DNA of 64,000 nucleotides from Volvox africanus (lineage: Eukaryota; Chlorophyta; Chlorophyceae; Chlamydomonadales; Volvocaceae). How positions within the stretch are numbered: the stretch's first letter is position 1; the number at the start of each line of letters is the position of its first letter. The notes below the pieces were generated by a model. The model did not search any database. It was not told the origin of the DNA and saw only the letters and a program-made list of their open reading frames with translations. Made by a program: the position numbers and the translations under genes. Location of the stretch: positions 4,340,001 through 4,404,000 of the forward strand of contig BSDZ01000003.1 in assembly GCA_030268105.1 (NCBI GenBank). Reading direction: 5' to 3'. This document shows positions 42,734 to 52,760 of this stretch, piece by piece.

Positions 42734-45358
42734 ATGTTAGACTTCGGGAATGCAGATGGGCTCCAGGAAAGCTTCAGGGAGTTCGCCAAGCAGCCGGGGA
42801 ATGTATCTTTGATTGAACAGGCTCAAGTTGAAGAACTACATGCCCTGCTGGATGCCCACGAAGATGCTCTCTTGATGGAAGTGCACTACAAAGTAAAGTT
42901 CACGTTAGGCAATTCTATGGTGTTGCTAACGATACTTACCTGATAAAAAGTGTCGATGTGTCACGATGCAGTTGAGCTGCGTTGACAAGGAAACGCAAAA
43001 AGCACTTGTGCCTTTCCTTCATTATCGCCCCCTTCTGCGCGTGATTTCGAGTTTGTTCAACGATTCAGCAACGGTAAGCCCGACATGTGGGGCAGTATCT
43101 AATATCGGCATATGGACTGCAGATCACCAATCAAATTTTTGGGTAGTGCCTGGATTCAACGTGTCGGCAAGCGCAAAAACATGGACGGTAGGGGGCCACG
43201 GCACGAAACCATGTCAGGTTGGCCTCAGCACGGCGTGTGCAGCAGCGCCGGGCAGTCATGAACTTTCATGGGACGAATCGATATACATAAGGAAAAATGT
43301 CCGGCTGAGCAAGTTTGCGCTCCCTTTCCTTGGCGGCAATTTGACGCATATGATGACAGTAGGACGTCAACACCTGGGCCTCTAACCCCATCGTCATGAA
43401 GATGCTTCGACAGGCCCGTCGCCTGTTACGAGAGGGAGCCTTGGATGAGCAGGAGCTGGAAGCGACACTGCTCGCATATCTCAAGGTAACCAGCCTGCGT
43501 AATGGCTTGGACAAATAAAGAAGTTGCACGCCGTGAGACCCGCGCAGATAAGGTTAACCATCTGCGAAATGACTTATGTGTAGTGGACCAAGTAGCGCAC
43601 CAATCCAAATGGCGCTGGATATGGCAACATTACGTAATTTGTAGGATTACATCTCGCATCACCTGCCCGTTTCCGTACCCGTGCAAAACATGTTCGCAGC
43701 ACCCCATGAACCCATACAAATCCGAGTTCGAGGAGCTCATTGTCTCTCGGCGCACAATTACCGCTCCTCAGCAGCTCTCAACCGCAATGAACGAGCAGGT
43801 GGGGCAATCGTGAGCGGGAAGTGGATTACACGCTGGTAGAGAAGAACGGATATATTGAACCCCTGCATAACTATGCAGCCAATGCACGATGCCAATAGAC
43901 TGAAAACGTGCATTTTCCTGTCATGACTTGAAATTAAGTCACTGACCCGTCCTGATCACGGGGCCTCCCTTGGCCTCCCGACGGCTGATTCAGAGCGCAT
44001 CATCCTCCATAAATAGGTGTCACGCTTTGAGTGGCGTGCAGTCTAACAGAATACTAACAGGACGTTCGTGTCATCCCTGTACGGCAGCTTGATGAACGGC
44101 AGCTAGGCAATCGGGCCTACACTGCAGGAGACCCCCAGACGGCCCTCAACCACTACACACGCGGCCTCGCGATTTTGCGGCTGCTGCGGCCAGGGAACCC
44201 TAGCGACCAGCAGCTCATCCAGGAAGCCGAGGTGCGGGACAAGCTGAGCTGGGCCTGGATGATGACCTTCTGGCTATGTTTTAGCATACGATGCGCGAAT
44301 AGAGTGTGACCAGGCGCTTATTTAGGACAGGGATTAGGTTCATTAAATGCTTTCTGAAATGATATGCGAGTCTCCGTTTCTTAACCCTTTTTAGATACTG
44401 GTTCCCGATCCGGATTCACATCTGGATCTGGATCAGGAACATTCGCCCATTCGGACAGGACAGAGTCAAACATAGCTGTCGGTGTTTCATTTACATTCCC
44501 AGCTACCCCTCTCCACCATCCCCTCACTTCACTCATAGATTATTACTGTGAAATGACCACCGAACTGTCAACTCGGAGCGCGTTATTCCTTAGCGCCAGC
44601 CCCCTATCTTACCCCGTGCACTGAGATTCACGACACGGCCTCTGGTTCCCCCTTTCCCAAACTAAACTTGAATGCACCCATGGGCTGCACCGAGGCTCGT
44701 AATCTCCGCAGTCGATATTGCTACTTAACTCAGCTGCCGCGCACCTGGCGGTTGGAGCGTACGGCGCATGCGTAAAGGCGTGCAGCACCGTGCTATCGTA
44801 CGACCCAGCGAACGTCACGGCACACCTTCGCAGGGCCCGGGCGCAAATGAAGCTGCGGGAGTACCAGGTGGCTATGGCCAGGGACGTTTGCAAGTGGCAA
44901 TATGCGGTATAGGCATGTGTGAGCAGCGCGTAAATGGCTTATGTCGTCACGTGCGTGTGTTCACACGAATGGCAGTATAACCCATCAATAGCACGTGCTA
45001 CCGTTTCTGGTACTCGTTATTTAGTCACCCGCAATTGGCGTCAGTCGCCATGTAACAGTACGGTTACGTTTTGCCGCAGCTGTGTCCAAACGGACTAGCG
45101 CTCGCTGGCAGCATTCAGACGGACTTCATCTCAACGCGTTTTCATCAGCACAAGCTGTCCTAAAATTCGGTCTTCTCCTTCGTTCGCCATTGTCTTTCCT
45201 TCCCGCAGGCAGCTGAGGAAGATTTGGGCGCAGCAGAAACGCTCTCCAACGGGTCCCGCGACCAGGAGCTTCGGAAGCTGCGCGAAGAGCTTCGAGTTCA
45301 GAGGCTGTGCGACCGAGAGAGCGACAAGAGAGTGTATGAGCGCATGTTTAAGGTGTAG
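42734..45358 (+). CDS. TPR-domain protein, co-chaperone type (7 exons)
   Basis: Model exons: 42734-42892, 42972-43073, 43363-43485, 43700-43798, 44088-44231, 44712-44885, 45209-45358, all phase 0. The product is 316 aa. The C-terminal half carries tetratricopeptide repeats: QLGNRAYTAGDPQTALNHYTRGL, then LLNSAAAHLAVGAYGACVKAC and YDPANVTAHLRRARAQMKLREYQ. This is the three-helix-pair layout of Hsp70/Hsp90-binding TPR domains. A charged helical tail follows (LRKLREELRVQRLCDRE). The N-terminal half is helical (DVNTWASNPIVMKMLRQARRLL) and matches no domain I can name. A textbook TACTAAC branch site lies at 44052-44058, ahead of the fifth exon. An alternative acceptor at 44060 would add nine residues. 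The true start may lie upstream. Partner and role are unknown. Confidence 0.65.
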
Positions 45359-46509
45359 GAGGTCTCATGCGCGCATGCGCCGTTTGGTTTCTGTATTTGT
45401 TTGTCGCATGCCTTCAGATGGTTGCATGTCGCTGCAATTATGGTAGTATATCTTTTCCTTCCTCGAAAGGCGGGCTCCACGTTGTGGCCTAACCACCGTC
45501 ACTTGTGATTGCGGAAGCTGGGTGGGTTGTGCGTCTGGCGTGGAGGAGACATGGAGCCGACTGCCTGCTTCCGTGAGGTGGGGGAGATGAAGGCCCACTG
45601 TGAGCTTTTAGGTCGAGGAACATTTGATAAGTAGGAAAGGGAGCGGCTCCGTGTCAACACGGGGTACAGATTCCCGGCCGTTCTTTTGGGCCCTGCGTAG
45701 CGGAGCTAGCGGAGCCGAGCTAGGGAGGGGGATCCGATCACCCACTTCGTCAATTAAGCAGGGCCCTGTAAGACTCTTGGACAGGGAGCCTACCCACATG
45801 CTTTTAGAAGTGCACACTGTACTGCTGATTTTTACATACCCCCATACTTATCAGTCCTCATCGATCTCGCTGGCCGCTATGTAGCTGTCATAGGGGTTAG
45901 CAGTATGCTTGTGGGGGAGCCGCCAGAAAGAGGCAGTCGAATTGAAGCAGCACCGGTTGAAACATTGCTTCAACCAAATGAAATTATGATTAATGGTAAG
46001 GGCAGGGGCATATGGGGCGAGAGTGAGTCCTTCCTACGTGGGTGAAGTGGGTATGGATTTTCCGTCGTTATAGCAATCATGAGCTAAATCCGCTTATGAT
46101 TATAAATCCCACTGTTGTCTCTCCACCGGTAATACTCGCGGAGAAAATCTCACGCTCTCAACCCATATAAATAAAAATTGCCAACAAATCGCTTTGTACG
46201 ACGTCTACCAACGGAAATAACTTTCCGGAGATCAATGTGCATATCGGCCATTTAATTTGTATCAGGGATGCTATCCAACATCTCGCCGGTGGTTGTGCAC
46301 GTTGCATCGTTGCCACCAGAGAGCCAATGTGGCATGTAACTAACGGTAGTTAGTTATCGCATCGTCTACTCTTAAGACCATGAATGATTCAGAATAGGTA
46401 TGTTCTGCCCTTTTGGATTTGTAAGGGTTCCGATGTATGCATATCGGCATGATGCGCGACGAGCGGCTAGGGCCAACTGACGTTCTAGGTCAATCACCAA
46501 GGAAAAGAA
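45359..46509. other. Intergenic region between the TPR and Aven genes
   Basis: About 1.15 kb without a recognised gene. Short open frames at 45365-45598 (-) and 45624-45884 (+) have no domain or splice support. The stretch from 46080 to 46500 is A/T-richer and probably promoter-proximal to the Aven gene. Confidence 0.4.
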
Positions 46510-48792
46510 ATGGAATTAAACGAAAAGGCTTTTGCTCGACAAAAGTTTCGTAGCAGCCGTGGCCGGGGTCGGGCAGGTCGAGGCGGTGCTCACCGTGGCG
46601 GGCAATACACTGGACTCGCACGAGGGGAACCGCACAGGGAGCTTGACAGCAACGCATATCGGTAAGCATGCGGCCATACTGATCGGCTTACGACCACCGA
46701 TATCAGATGATATGTCAAAGCGGTATGGGTGAAATCATTTTGTTGTAGTTATGAAGACGACGCAGAGGAGGAGGGCGTCATGGCGCCCAAGTCGCAGGGC
46801 GCCGACCTGGAGACCTTGATAGAGGACGCAGACGTGCAGTTCAATCACTCTTTCTATCGGTTCCGCGCACAGCTTCATGATATTACAGAGGAAGTCCCGC
46901 CGTTGGGGGCGACTCGTCCAGAACAGGTGTGCGTGCATATCCATGCAGACCTCCCCTAGTAGCTAGCCACGACATCCGGGGGCCGAGTGGCCATGGCCAG
47001 GGCGTTGTTAAGTTGCGCATAAAAGAATGGGCGGAAGCTTTGTGTGTTCACGGAAGATTTGCATGATGCATGCTTCAGCACTATCGACTCTGGCCGCGTA
47101 TGATCTATTCGTGATATCCGAGTGTATGTGCCCGGTCTCGTCGATCCGCCGTCTCAGTTGCTGGCAATTGACCTCGAGGCTCTGGCTGCCAGTCTTTCTG
47201 CGCTGCCGCTGCACACGCTGCTTGGTCTGGAGCCCCAGTTTCTGGCCGAAGTGGAGGTGGACGTCGGACGGCAGGGACAACCGCCACCAAGTTGCCGTGC
47301 TCTTGTTACGACCCCAAGACCCGAACAAGCTGCTACGGAAGGAAAGTGTGTCGACGGCATTGCGCATTCTGTGAGTCTGGCAACCGGGCCGGCAAAGCCC
47401 GGTACCGCGCCCGTCGCAGCCGTAGAAATCCAACAGTCCGCATTAACTCAATCCAGCCCAACGCAGCCACCCATGCCGACTCCGCTTGTCTCGGTCATAG
47501 CGGCCGACATGACACCAGTTGCAGCCGCTGCGCCGGGCCTGGCGCCATCTGCGGTTCTTCCAACAAAGTTTCGGAGCACTGTCTTAGCTGTTACTTCCGC
47601 CGCTCCTGGTAGTGCGGTTGAGTCCACGGGGATCAGCATGACACCAGGTGATGACGATGAGGAGCTGGAGGCCCTGCTGATGGGACGCAGGCCGGCGCGC
47701 CTGACCCAGACTATCGCCTTACCTGTCCCCACAGCAGCCACCGTGGCGGCAGGGACGGTTACCCATTCCGCATGGCCCGCCATACCGCCCGCCCTTTCGG
47801 GTATGGTGGCCGCCAGGTTCCCTGCCACACCCGCTGAGACGGCCTCCAGAACACCACAGGCGCAACTGCACGCGGTCGTGTCTGCACTATCCGCTGAGGG
47901 GGCTAGAGGGCAGACTGGCAGTGCGGTTCACCTAGCTGCAAATGCAGGACAAGTGCTGGTGCCAGGACCAGGCGTCGCATCCTCTTCAGCGTCAAGCTCA
48001 CACGCAGGGTCCGAGTCGAACCCCTTCAGCACTGCCCTACAGCCCAGCATCCAGCTTGCTCGCCAGGTTGCAGTACCGGCTGCAAGCCCAGGCGCGACTG
48101 CTAGCGCGGCTCGTGTCACACCCGTCGGGCTGCCGGGCCTGCCTGCAAACATGACGCGGCCCAGCCCTGGCATCGCGGCAGGCCCTGCGGCCATAGGTGG
48201 GTCAGTGGTGAGATTGGCCGGGCAAACAGTTTTGGCGCCCGCGGGGAGTAGGGGTGTGCTGGGCAGCCAAGCAAGCGGACAATTCACGATTGCTGGGCAG
48301 AGCACAGCCCCGCCGCGTGCGCCTGCAGCGGTCGCAGGCGCGGGCGGCGGCAACATTGGAGGCCACGAAAATGTGATTATGGACGACGACCTTCGGCTGT
48401 TGCTTGGACTACAGGTGGCAGGAAGTGGCTCGGCAAATGCCGGTCCAGAAGCTGCGACCGTGCAACCTAGCATGCAGGTGGGAGTCAGGGGGGAAGCAGG
48501 AGATGCGTTTTGGTATACGTGCATATTGTTGTCTACTTATCGGCATACTTCAGCGTCAACTATCTATGTAACGGCATACTTCAGCGCCGAATTAGTGTTG
48601 GTGATTGGGCGAGTATACCACCGTCACTCTTTGCTTTCCATGCCTTGGTGGCTGTTGTGTCCTCAGGTATCTTCCAGGGTCGGGTTGAAGACGACGCCGG
48701 TTACCAGGCCGCCCGCAGGAGGGCGGGCTGCGCCACAGCAATCCCAGCAGCCACCCGCCGAAGACCTGGACGACTGGTTAAAGAGTTTATAG
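46510..48792 (+). CDS. AVEN: Aven-family protein (4 exons)
   Basis: Aven is known in animals as an inhibitor of apoptosome-driven caspase activation and an ATM activator, and its RGG region binds RNA G-quadruplexes. Exons: 46510-46661, 46749-46926, 47158-48477, 48667-48792. The product is 591 aa. The match is by order of short motifs. The N-terminus is Arg/Gly-rich (RSSRGRGRAGRGGAHRGGQ). ELDSNAYRYEDD follows, parallel to animal SNWDRYQD. GADLETLIEDA then HSFYRFRAQLHD parallels TDFSVLLSSAGDSFSQFRF. AIDLEALAASLSALPLHTLL corresponds to the LVRALQELPL helix. Acidic Leu motifs (DEELEALLMG, DDDLRLLLGLQ) come next, and the C-terminus EDLDDWLKSL parallels EELEDWLDSM. Between them lies an Ala/Pro/Val-rich stretch of about 350 residues. 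Intron 3 could be retained in frame. Function in an alga is unknown. Confidence 0.72.
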
Positions 48793-49321
48793 ACATTAGG
48801 CAAGACGTATTCCGCGACCCCTAAGGCAGCCTGGCGTACTTCACCTCCATAGCTCTAGGGTCTAGGTTAGGGCCTCCAGGGCTATGGTACATGCGTGCTG
48901 TGCACAGAGAGTGCAGGTTGATGCTCGCCGGCATTCATCTGGTCGCCTGATAACCTTGTAGCCTTGTTTGCGAGTGACAGGTATGCGTCAGAGAGTGCAA
49001 TAGAGCGCTGGTGCGGCTGAGCTGTACTATTGTGTGGGCTCGCAGCTGTGCTCCAGGAGGTCCGTGTGTCCCATCAGACACCAAAGCACGCCCACAGCAT
49101 TGGCCCGGCTAGTGCCGCGAGCACCGGGGTGTTCCAGGCATTGTGGTTGGTTTAGGCTGTGGGGCCCCGGGGGAAGTCAGAATATTGTTACCGGCACCTC
49201 CAGCTGGGCAAGTATGCTTTCTTGCATTCACAGTGACACATGCATGCTCGACAGTTTAAAAGGATTATAAGTGTCGGCATCACGGCGCTCTTGGAGCGAG
49301 CTGTTCAATCTGTGAATGGGT
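48793..49321. other. Intergenic region after the Aven gene
   Basis: Probable Aven 3' UTR and the promoter of the small gene at 49322. I see no gene here. Confidence 0.4.
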
Positions 49322-49792
49322 ATGTCATTAAGTAACACGATAAGGCCACCAACCTTCGACTGGACTAGACAATCCGTAGAAGGAATTTTGTATCAGAACC
49401 GCTTGCAGTATTGTTGTTACGTGAAGCTGCAGGTTCAGGTAATTTCCCGCGTTATGAAGTAAGCATTCGGGTTATGTATGATAAACCCTTCGTTGGTCGA
49501 CAACCCTGCTGGCACTTTCATCTGCGCTCTGGAGCTTAGGCTGCGTATCAGCATTTGAGTTAACTTGGGCAAATTTCGTTATCCCGCCTGCTGGCTCATC
49601 CAGGCTCATTCCAGTCCTGCCCATGCACATCCCTTTTCTCCAGCCGTCAAGGTCGACCTGGCCTATGAGGGGATGGACACATTAGTTTCAGAACAGCTGC
49701 TGCGAAGGCGCTTCGGACCCACAGCCCGGCCGTACAGTTTCGGCGCCCTTCGGAGCTGGCGGACACAATTAAAATACTTCAGATGGCGCTAA
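49322..49792 (+). CDS. Candidate small two-exon gene, unrecognised (101 aa)
   Basis: Model exons 49322-49438 and 49604-49792, both phase 0. The donor is GTAATT and the acceptor is ATCCAG. The first exon reads MSLSNTIRPPTFDWTRQSVE and is well balanced in composition. The second, after a His/Pro/Ser linker, reads VKVDLAYEGMDTLVSEQLLR and ends in a basic aromatic tail LKYFRWR before TAA. An alternative acceptor at 49632 would drop the linker but break the phase. I do not recognise a family. The basic tail could suit a small organellar or nucleic-acid-associated protein, but that is a guess. Confidence 0.4.
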
Positions 49793-50665
49793 ACATGGCG
49801 TGAAGATGTGTAGGGCACTGTCCTTTCCTCGGGCATTCATCCCTACTTTTACTGCACGTGGCAAGGACGAGTTAGGAAAAGCAGCAGGGCAGGTGCCGGA
49901 AAGGCTCGGGCAGACCACAACTATTTCAGGCAGGATGATTTGTTATTCCATCATGCGTAGGAAGCCGATAGCCTGGGCGCCTAAAAACACGGAGAACGTT
50001 GTGGGGGGCATGTCGCGTGCACCTCAGCAGCAGCAGAAAAGGGCGCGCGTTTGTGGTCTTAAACTTGGATGTTGGTACATGGCCTAAGGCATTCTTAAAT
50101 GCATCCACATGCGCGTTGGATGATAGACCAAATCGTGCTGAATTCATATGCAGCAGGTAGGTCGAGTTTGATTCCGACTTTCGTTTTGCTGGCATATACA
50201 TGGAGACCTGAGGTGGGTGAGATATCCGTGCTTTGCTCGAGTGAGGGATGGTAATCCCTTCTTGTGATTACACACCTGGTAAATAACTGTTTTGAAAACA
50301 ATTGACTGAGCGGTAATACTGAGCATGCCGTTGCTTAAAATGCCTTTCTTGGAGGTACTGCGGCCCGCGTACGATGACCCGCGGGTCACTGACCACCGCC
50401 ATCTACGAAAAAGTACCTGGCTTCAGTACTTGGCTTCCTGTTTTAAATGAAGAATTGAGAGTCCACGTGCGCATGTCTGAATGCAAGCGTTGCCCCGGGC
50501 AACAGAAACGGTGGATTATCTCCGTGTTGGTCTCGGCGCTACTTGTCATTGTGCCTATCTTAAGGCCGGACCTTGGACAGTTCGGAAGACGCGTGATAAC
50601 GGGACCTTGTATACCTGGAGCTTTCTTTTATCTTTCCTTCTTTTAGGCTATAGTGTTCTTTCGTC
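49793..50665. other. Intergenic region between the two small genes
   Basis: About 870 bp with short open frames on both strands (for example 50374-50646 +) and no known domain. The T-rich stretch before 50666 (TTTATCTTTCCTTCTTTTAG) is either an acceptor for an upstream exon or part of a promoter. Confidence 0.35.
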
Positions 50666-51779
50666 ATGATAATGCAGCTCGCTCATCGCTTGGCCTGCGC
50701 AGCAATTTCAACGGCTCCAGGATGCCAGGGTAGGGTTGTTGCCGTCTACGGCCGGTCCTTCCCTGCTTCCGGTCGATGCGTTAGCAGCAGTCCCGGCTCC
50801 TGCGCCGCGATGGGCTCCCATATGAGTGACGACGACCCGCAAGCCATCGCACACCATAAGGAAAAGGTGAGGCCCAGCGTGCTCGCAGGATGCTAGGTCG
50901 GGATGGAAAGACGCACCACATTGACAGATACAAATTGAAAGTGAAAGGTAACCCAAGTTGCGTTGGTTGGTGTAGAGCCCCGAACGGACCTCGTTCAGAG
51001 CGCGTTTGTTTGCGTATGGTCGAGTGATGCAGCGCTGATGTGATGTTTGCTTCTCATGCTAGTTCTGGTCTGTTCCCGTCAGGCACTCAAGGGCGAAATG
51101 CCGGCCTTCGTGCCCGAGGTAGAGGGCTGGCACGAGACCCTAGCATCGGTTTCTGAGGCGGTGGTCAAGGCGGAGCGCTACGTGGATGTTGACGCCACCA
51201 AGGATCCTAGGAAGCTGGAGCTGCTGCAGAAGCACACCATTGAGGTAATCATCTTAGCGCGTTTGCATGGCAGTTGTTTGCGTTGGGGCCAACGCAAGTG
51301 ACCTTGATGCAACTGCATGTCGGCAATGCAATTGTTGCGTTTGTATGGCGTATGCCGGGGTTTTGCGGATTTCAGGGTTATAGAAGCAAGGGCTTGAGTG
51401 ATCTGACCTGGTCCTTCCAAATCAAGTGGCTCAAATGCTTCACCCACCCCTGCAGCTACCCTGCGAAATCAACGATACTAGTATTTAGGTAAAGGCCGCA
51501 ACCCATGCCTTGCGCCCGGGGAATTGTTTCTGCTTTTCTGCTTTGGAATGTTTAATAACGATTAATAGTCATATGTCTCACGTTGCGCTGCTGCCCCCGC
51601 CATGGGTCTCAACCCCCAACCTCACGTCCTCGTTCCAGGTAGTGCAGCAATTGCATCACGGCGGGGAGGATGGCATGCCAGGAATGCCCAAACGTAGCGA
51701 GCAGGATGTCTCAGGCTCACCTGCCCACTCGGCTAATTTGGAGCACATGCGCAACTCTCCCGGCTCGGACCCACGATGA
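50666..51779 (+). CDS. Small protein with organelle-type presequence, unrecognised (3 exons)
   Basis: Exons 50666-50866, 51083-51244 and 51639-51779, all phase 0 with GT-AG borders. The product is 167 aa. The first 45 residues are rich in Ala, Arg, Ser and Cys and lack acids, as in mitochondrial or plastid presequences. The rest is acidic and hydrophilic: MSDDDPQAIAHHKEKALKGE, a middle helix ETLASVSEAVVKAERYVDVD, then LELLQKHTIEVVQQL and a polar tail with EDGMPGMPKRSEQD. I see no membrane segment and no known domain. It could be a lineage-specific subunit of an organellar complex. An in-frame Met at MSDDD would give a shorter cytosolic form. Confidence 0.6.
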
Positions 51780-52760
51780 GGTTAGCGGAAGGGCAGTAGA
51801 CAGTATGGTGGTTATGATATGCATGCGACGGCTGCGTTCATCACGGCGGCAGGGACGTATGGCAAGCTTTCGACACCTGGCAGAGGTCGCTTCATTCATA
51901 GGCGGTGTCAGCTGGTGTTCCTACGTAGATGTTAAGAGGAATCTGTGTATGTCGCGCCACGCTCCCACGATATGGCATCAGAGATATACGGCACTGCTCT
52001 GCTGGCTACAGTGCGAGCGAAGTAGAATAGTTCCTGTGCTGTTTAGGAAATTTTACGACGGTTTGTTGATATATTGTGACGTAACTGCGTTGGGGTAATT
52101 TTCAATTAGTTTGTTCACGCTGTGGACGTGCCACACAGCTCTGTAAAAGTATACAGGATGCAATTCAACCACTACCTTCAACAACCATCTCGCTTGTACC
52201 TGGAATTGTACGCAATGATAGAAAGTGACCGTACAACATTTATGAACACCATCATGCCTTAAATGACCCCAGGATCGTCAGAATGAAGATGTGCAACCTT
52301 GTTATTTACTTCAGCCGACAATAGTACATGTGAATCATGACATCTTTCCCTTACCGGGATTCCCAGGACTCAGTGCCCACAGCACGCGCCTGGCTGTTAA
52401 TAATTCAGATATCCACACATTCCCGCGCTAACCAATCAACCTACTGCTCAAACACAGGCAGACTCGCGCGTTCCTAGGTTCTACAGAACCACCATATCCA
52501 TAAATCATCAAACGTTGTCGTCCACAGGCTTTTATCGCTGACGGCCTGGCGGTAGAGAGTAACAAATTCTCGACAAAGATACTTTATTGCAATCAATGGA
52601 CGTATCAGTCATCACCCTAATCACCAGCCATTCACACGATGAGCAAATCTCAAGCGGGCGGTACCCGCCCTCGTCTATAGCGAGTTGACCGGACGCTCGC
52701 TCGCCCAAATCAACGCTTGTGTTCCATTTGCAGACTATTTACTCTAGGCGCAGGTCGCAT
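51780..52760. other. Convergent intergenic region before APS reductase
   Basis: 3' flanks of the 167-aa gene (+) and of APS reductase (-). The stretch 52120-52640 is A/T-richer and has no open frame of note. No gene is seen. Confidence 0.45.

Noticed and set aside
43502..43699. Coding sequence continuing upstream of the TPR-gene exon at 43700
   Set aside because: The upstream part of the frame has no domain, and a good acceptor (GTTCGCAG) at 43699 keeps the phase with the previous exon.
47122..47157. Extending Aven exon 3 upstream to the GTG at 47122
   Set aside because: No acceptor in the right phase lies there. CTCAG at 47153-47157 joins exon 2 in phase and puts the conserved helix directly after it.
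47928..48524. Minus-strand open frame of 198 codons opposite the Aven gene
   Set aside because: Antisense of the Ala/Pro-rich central part of Aven. It has repetitive composition and no family match.
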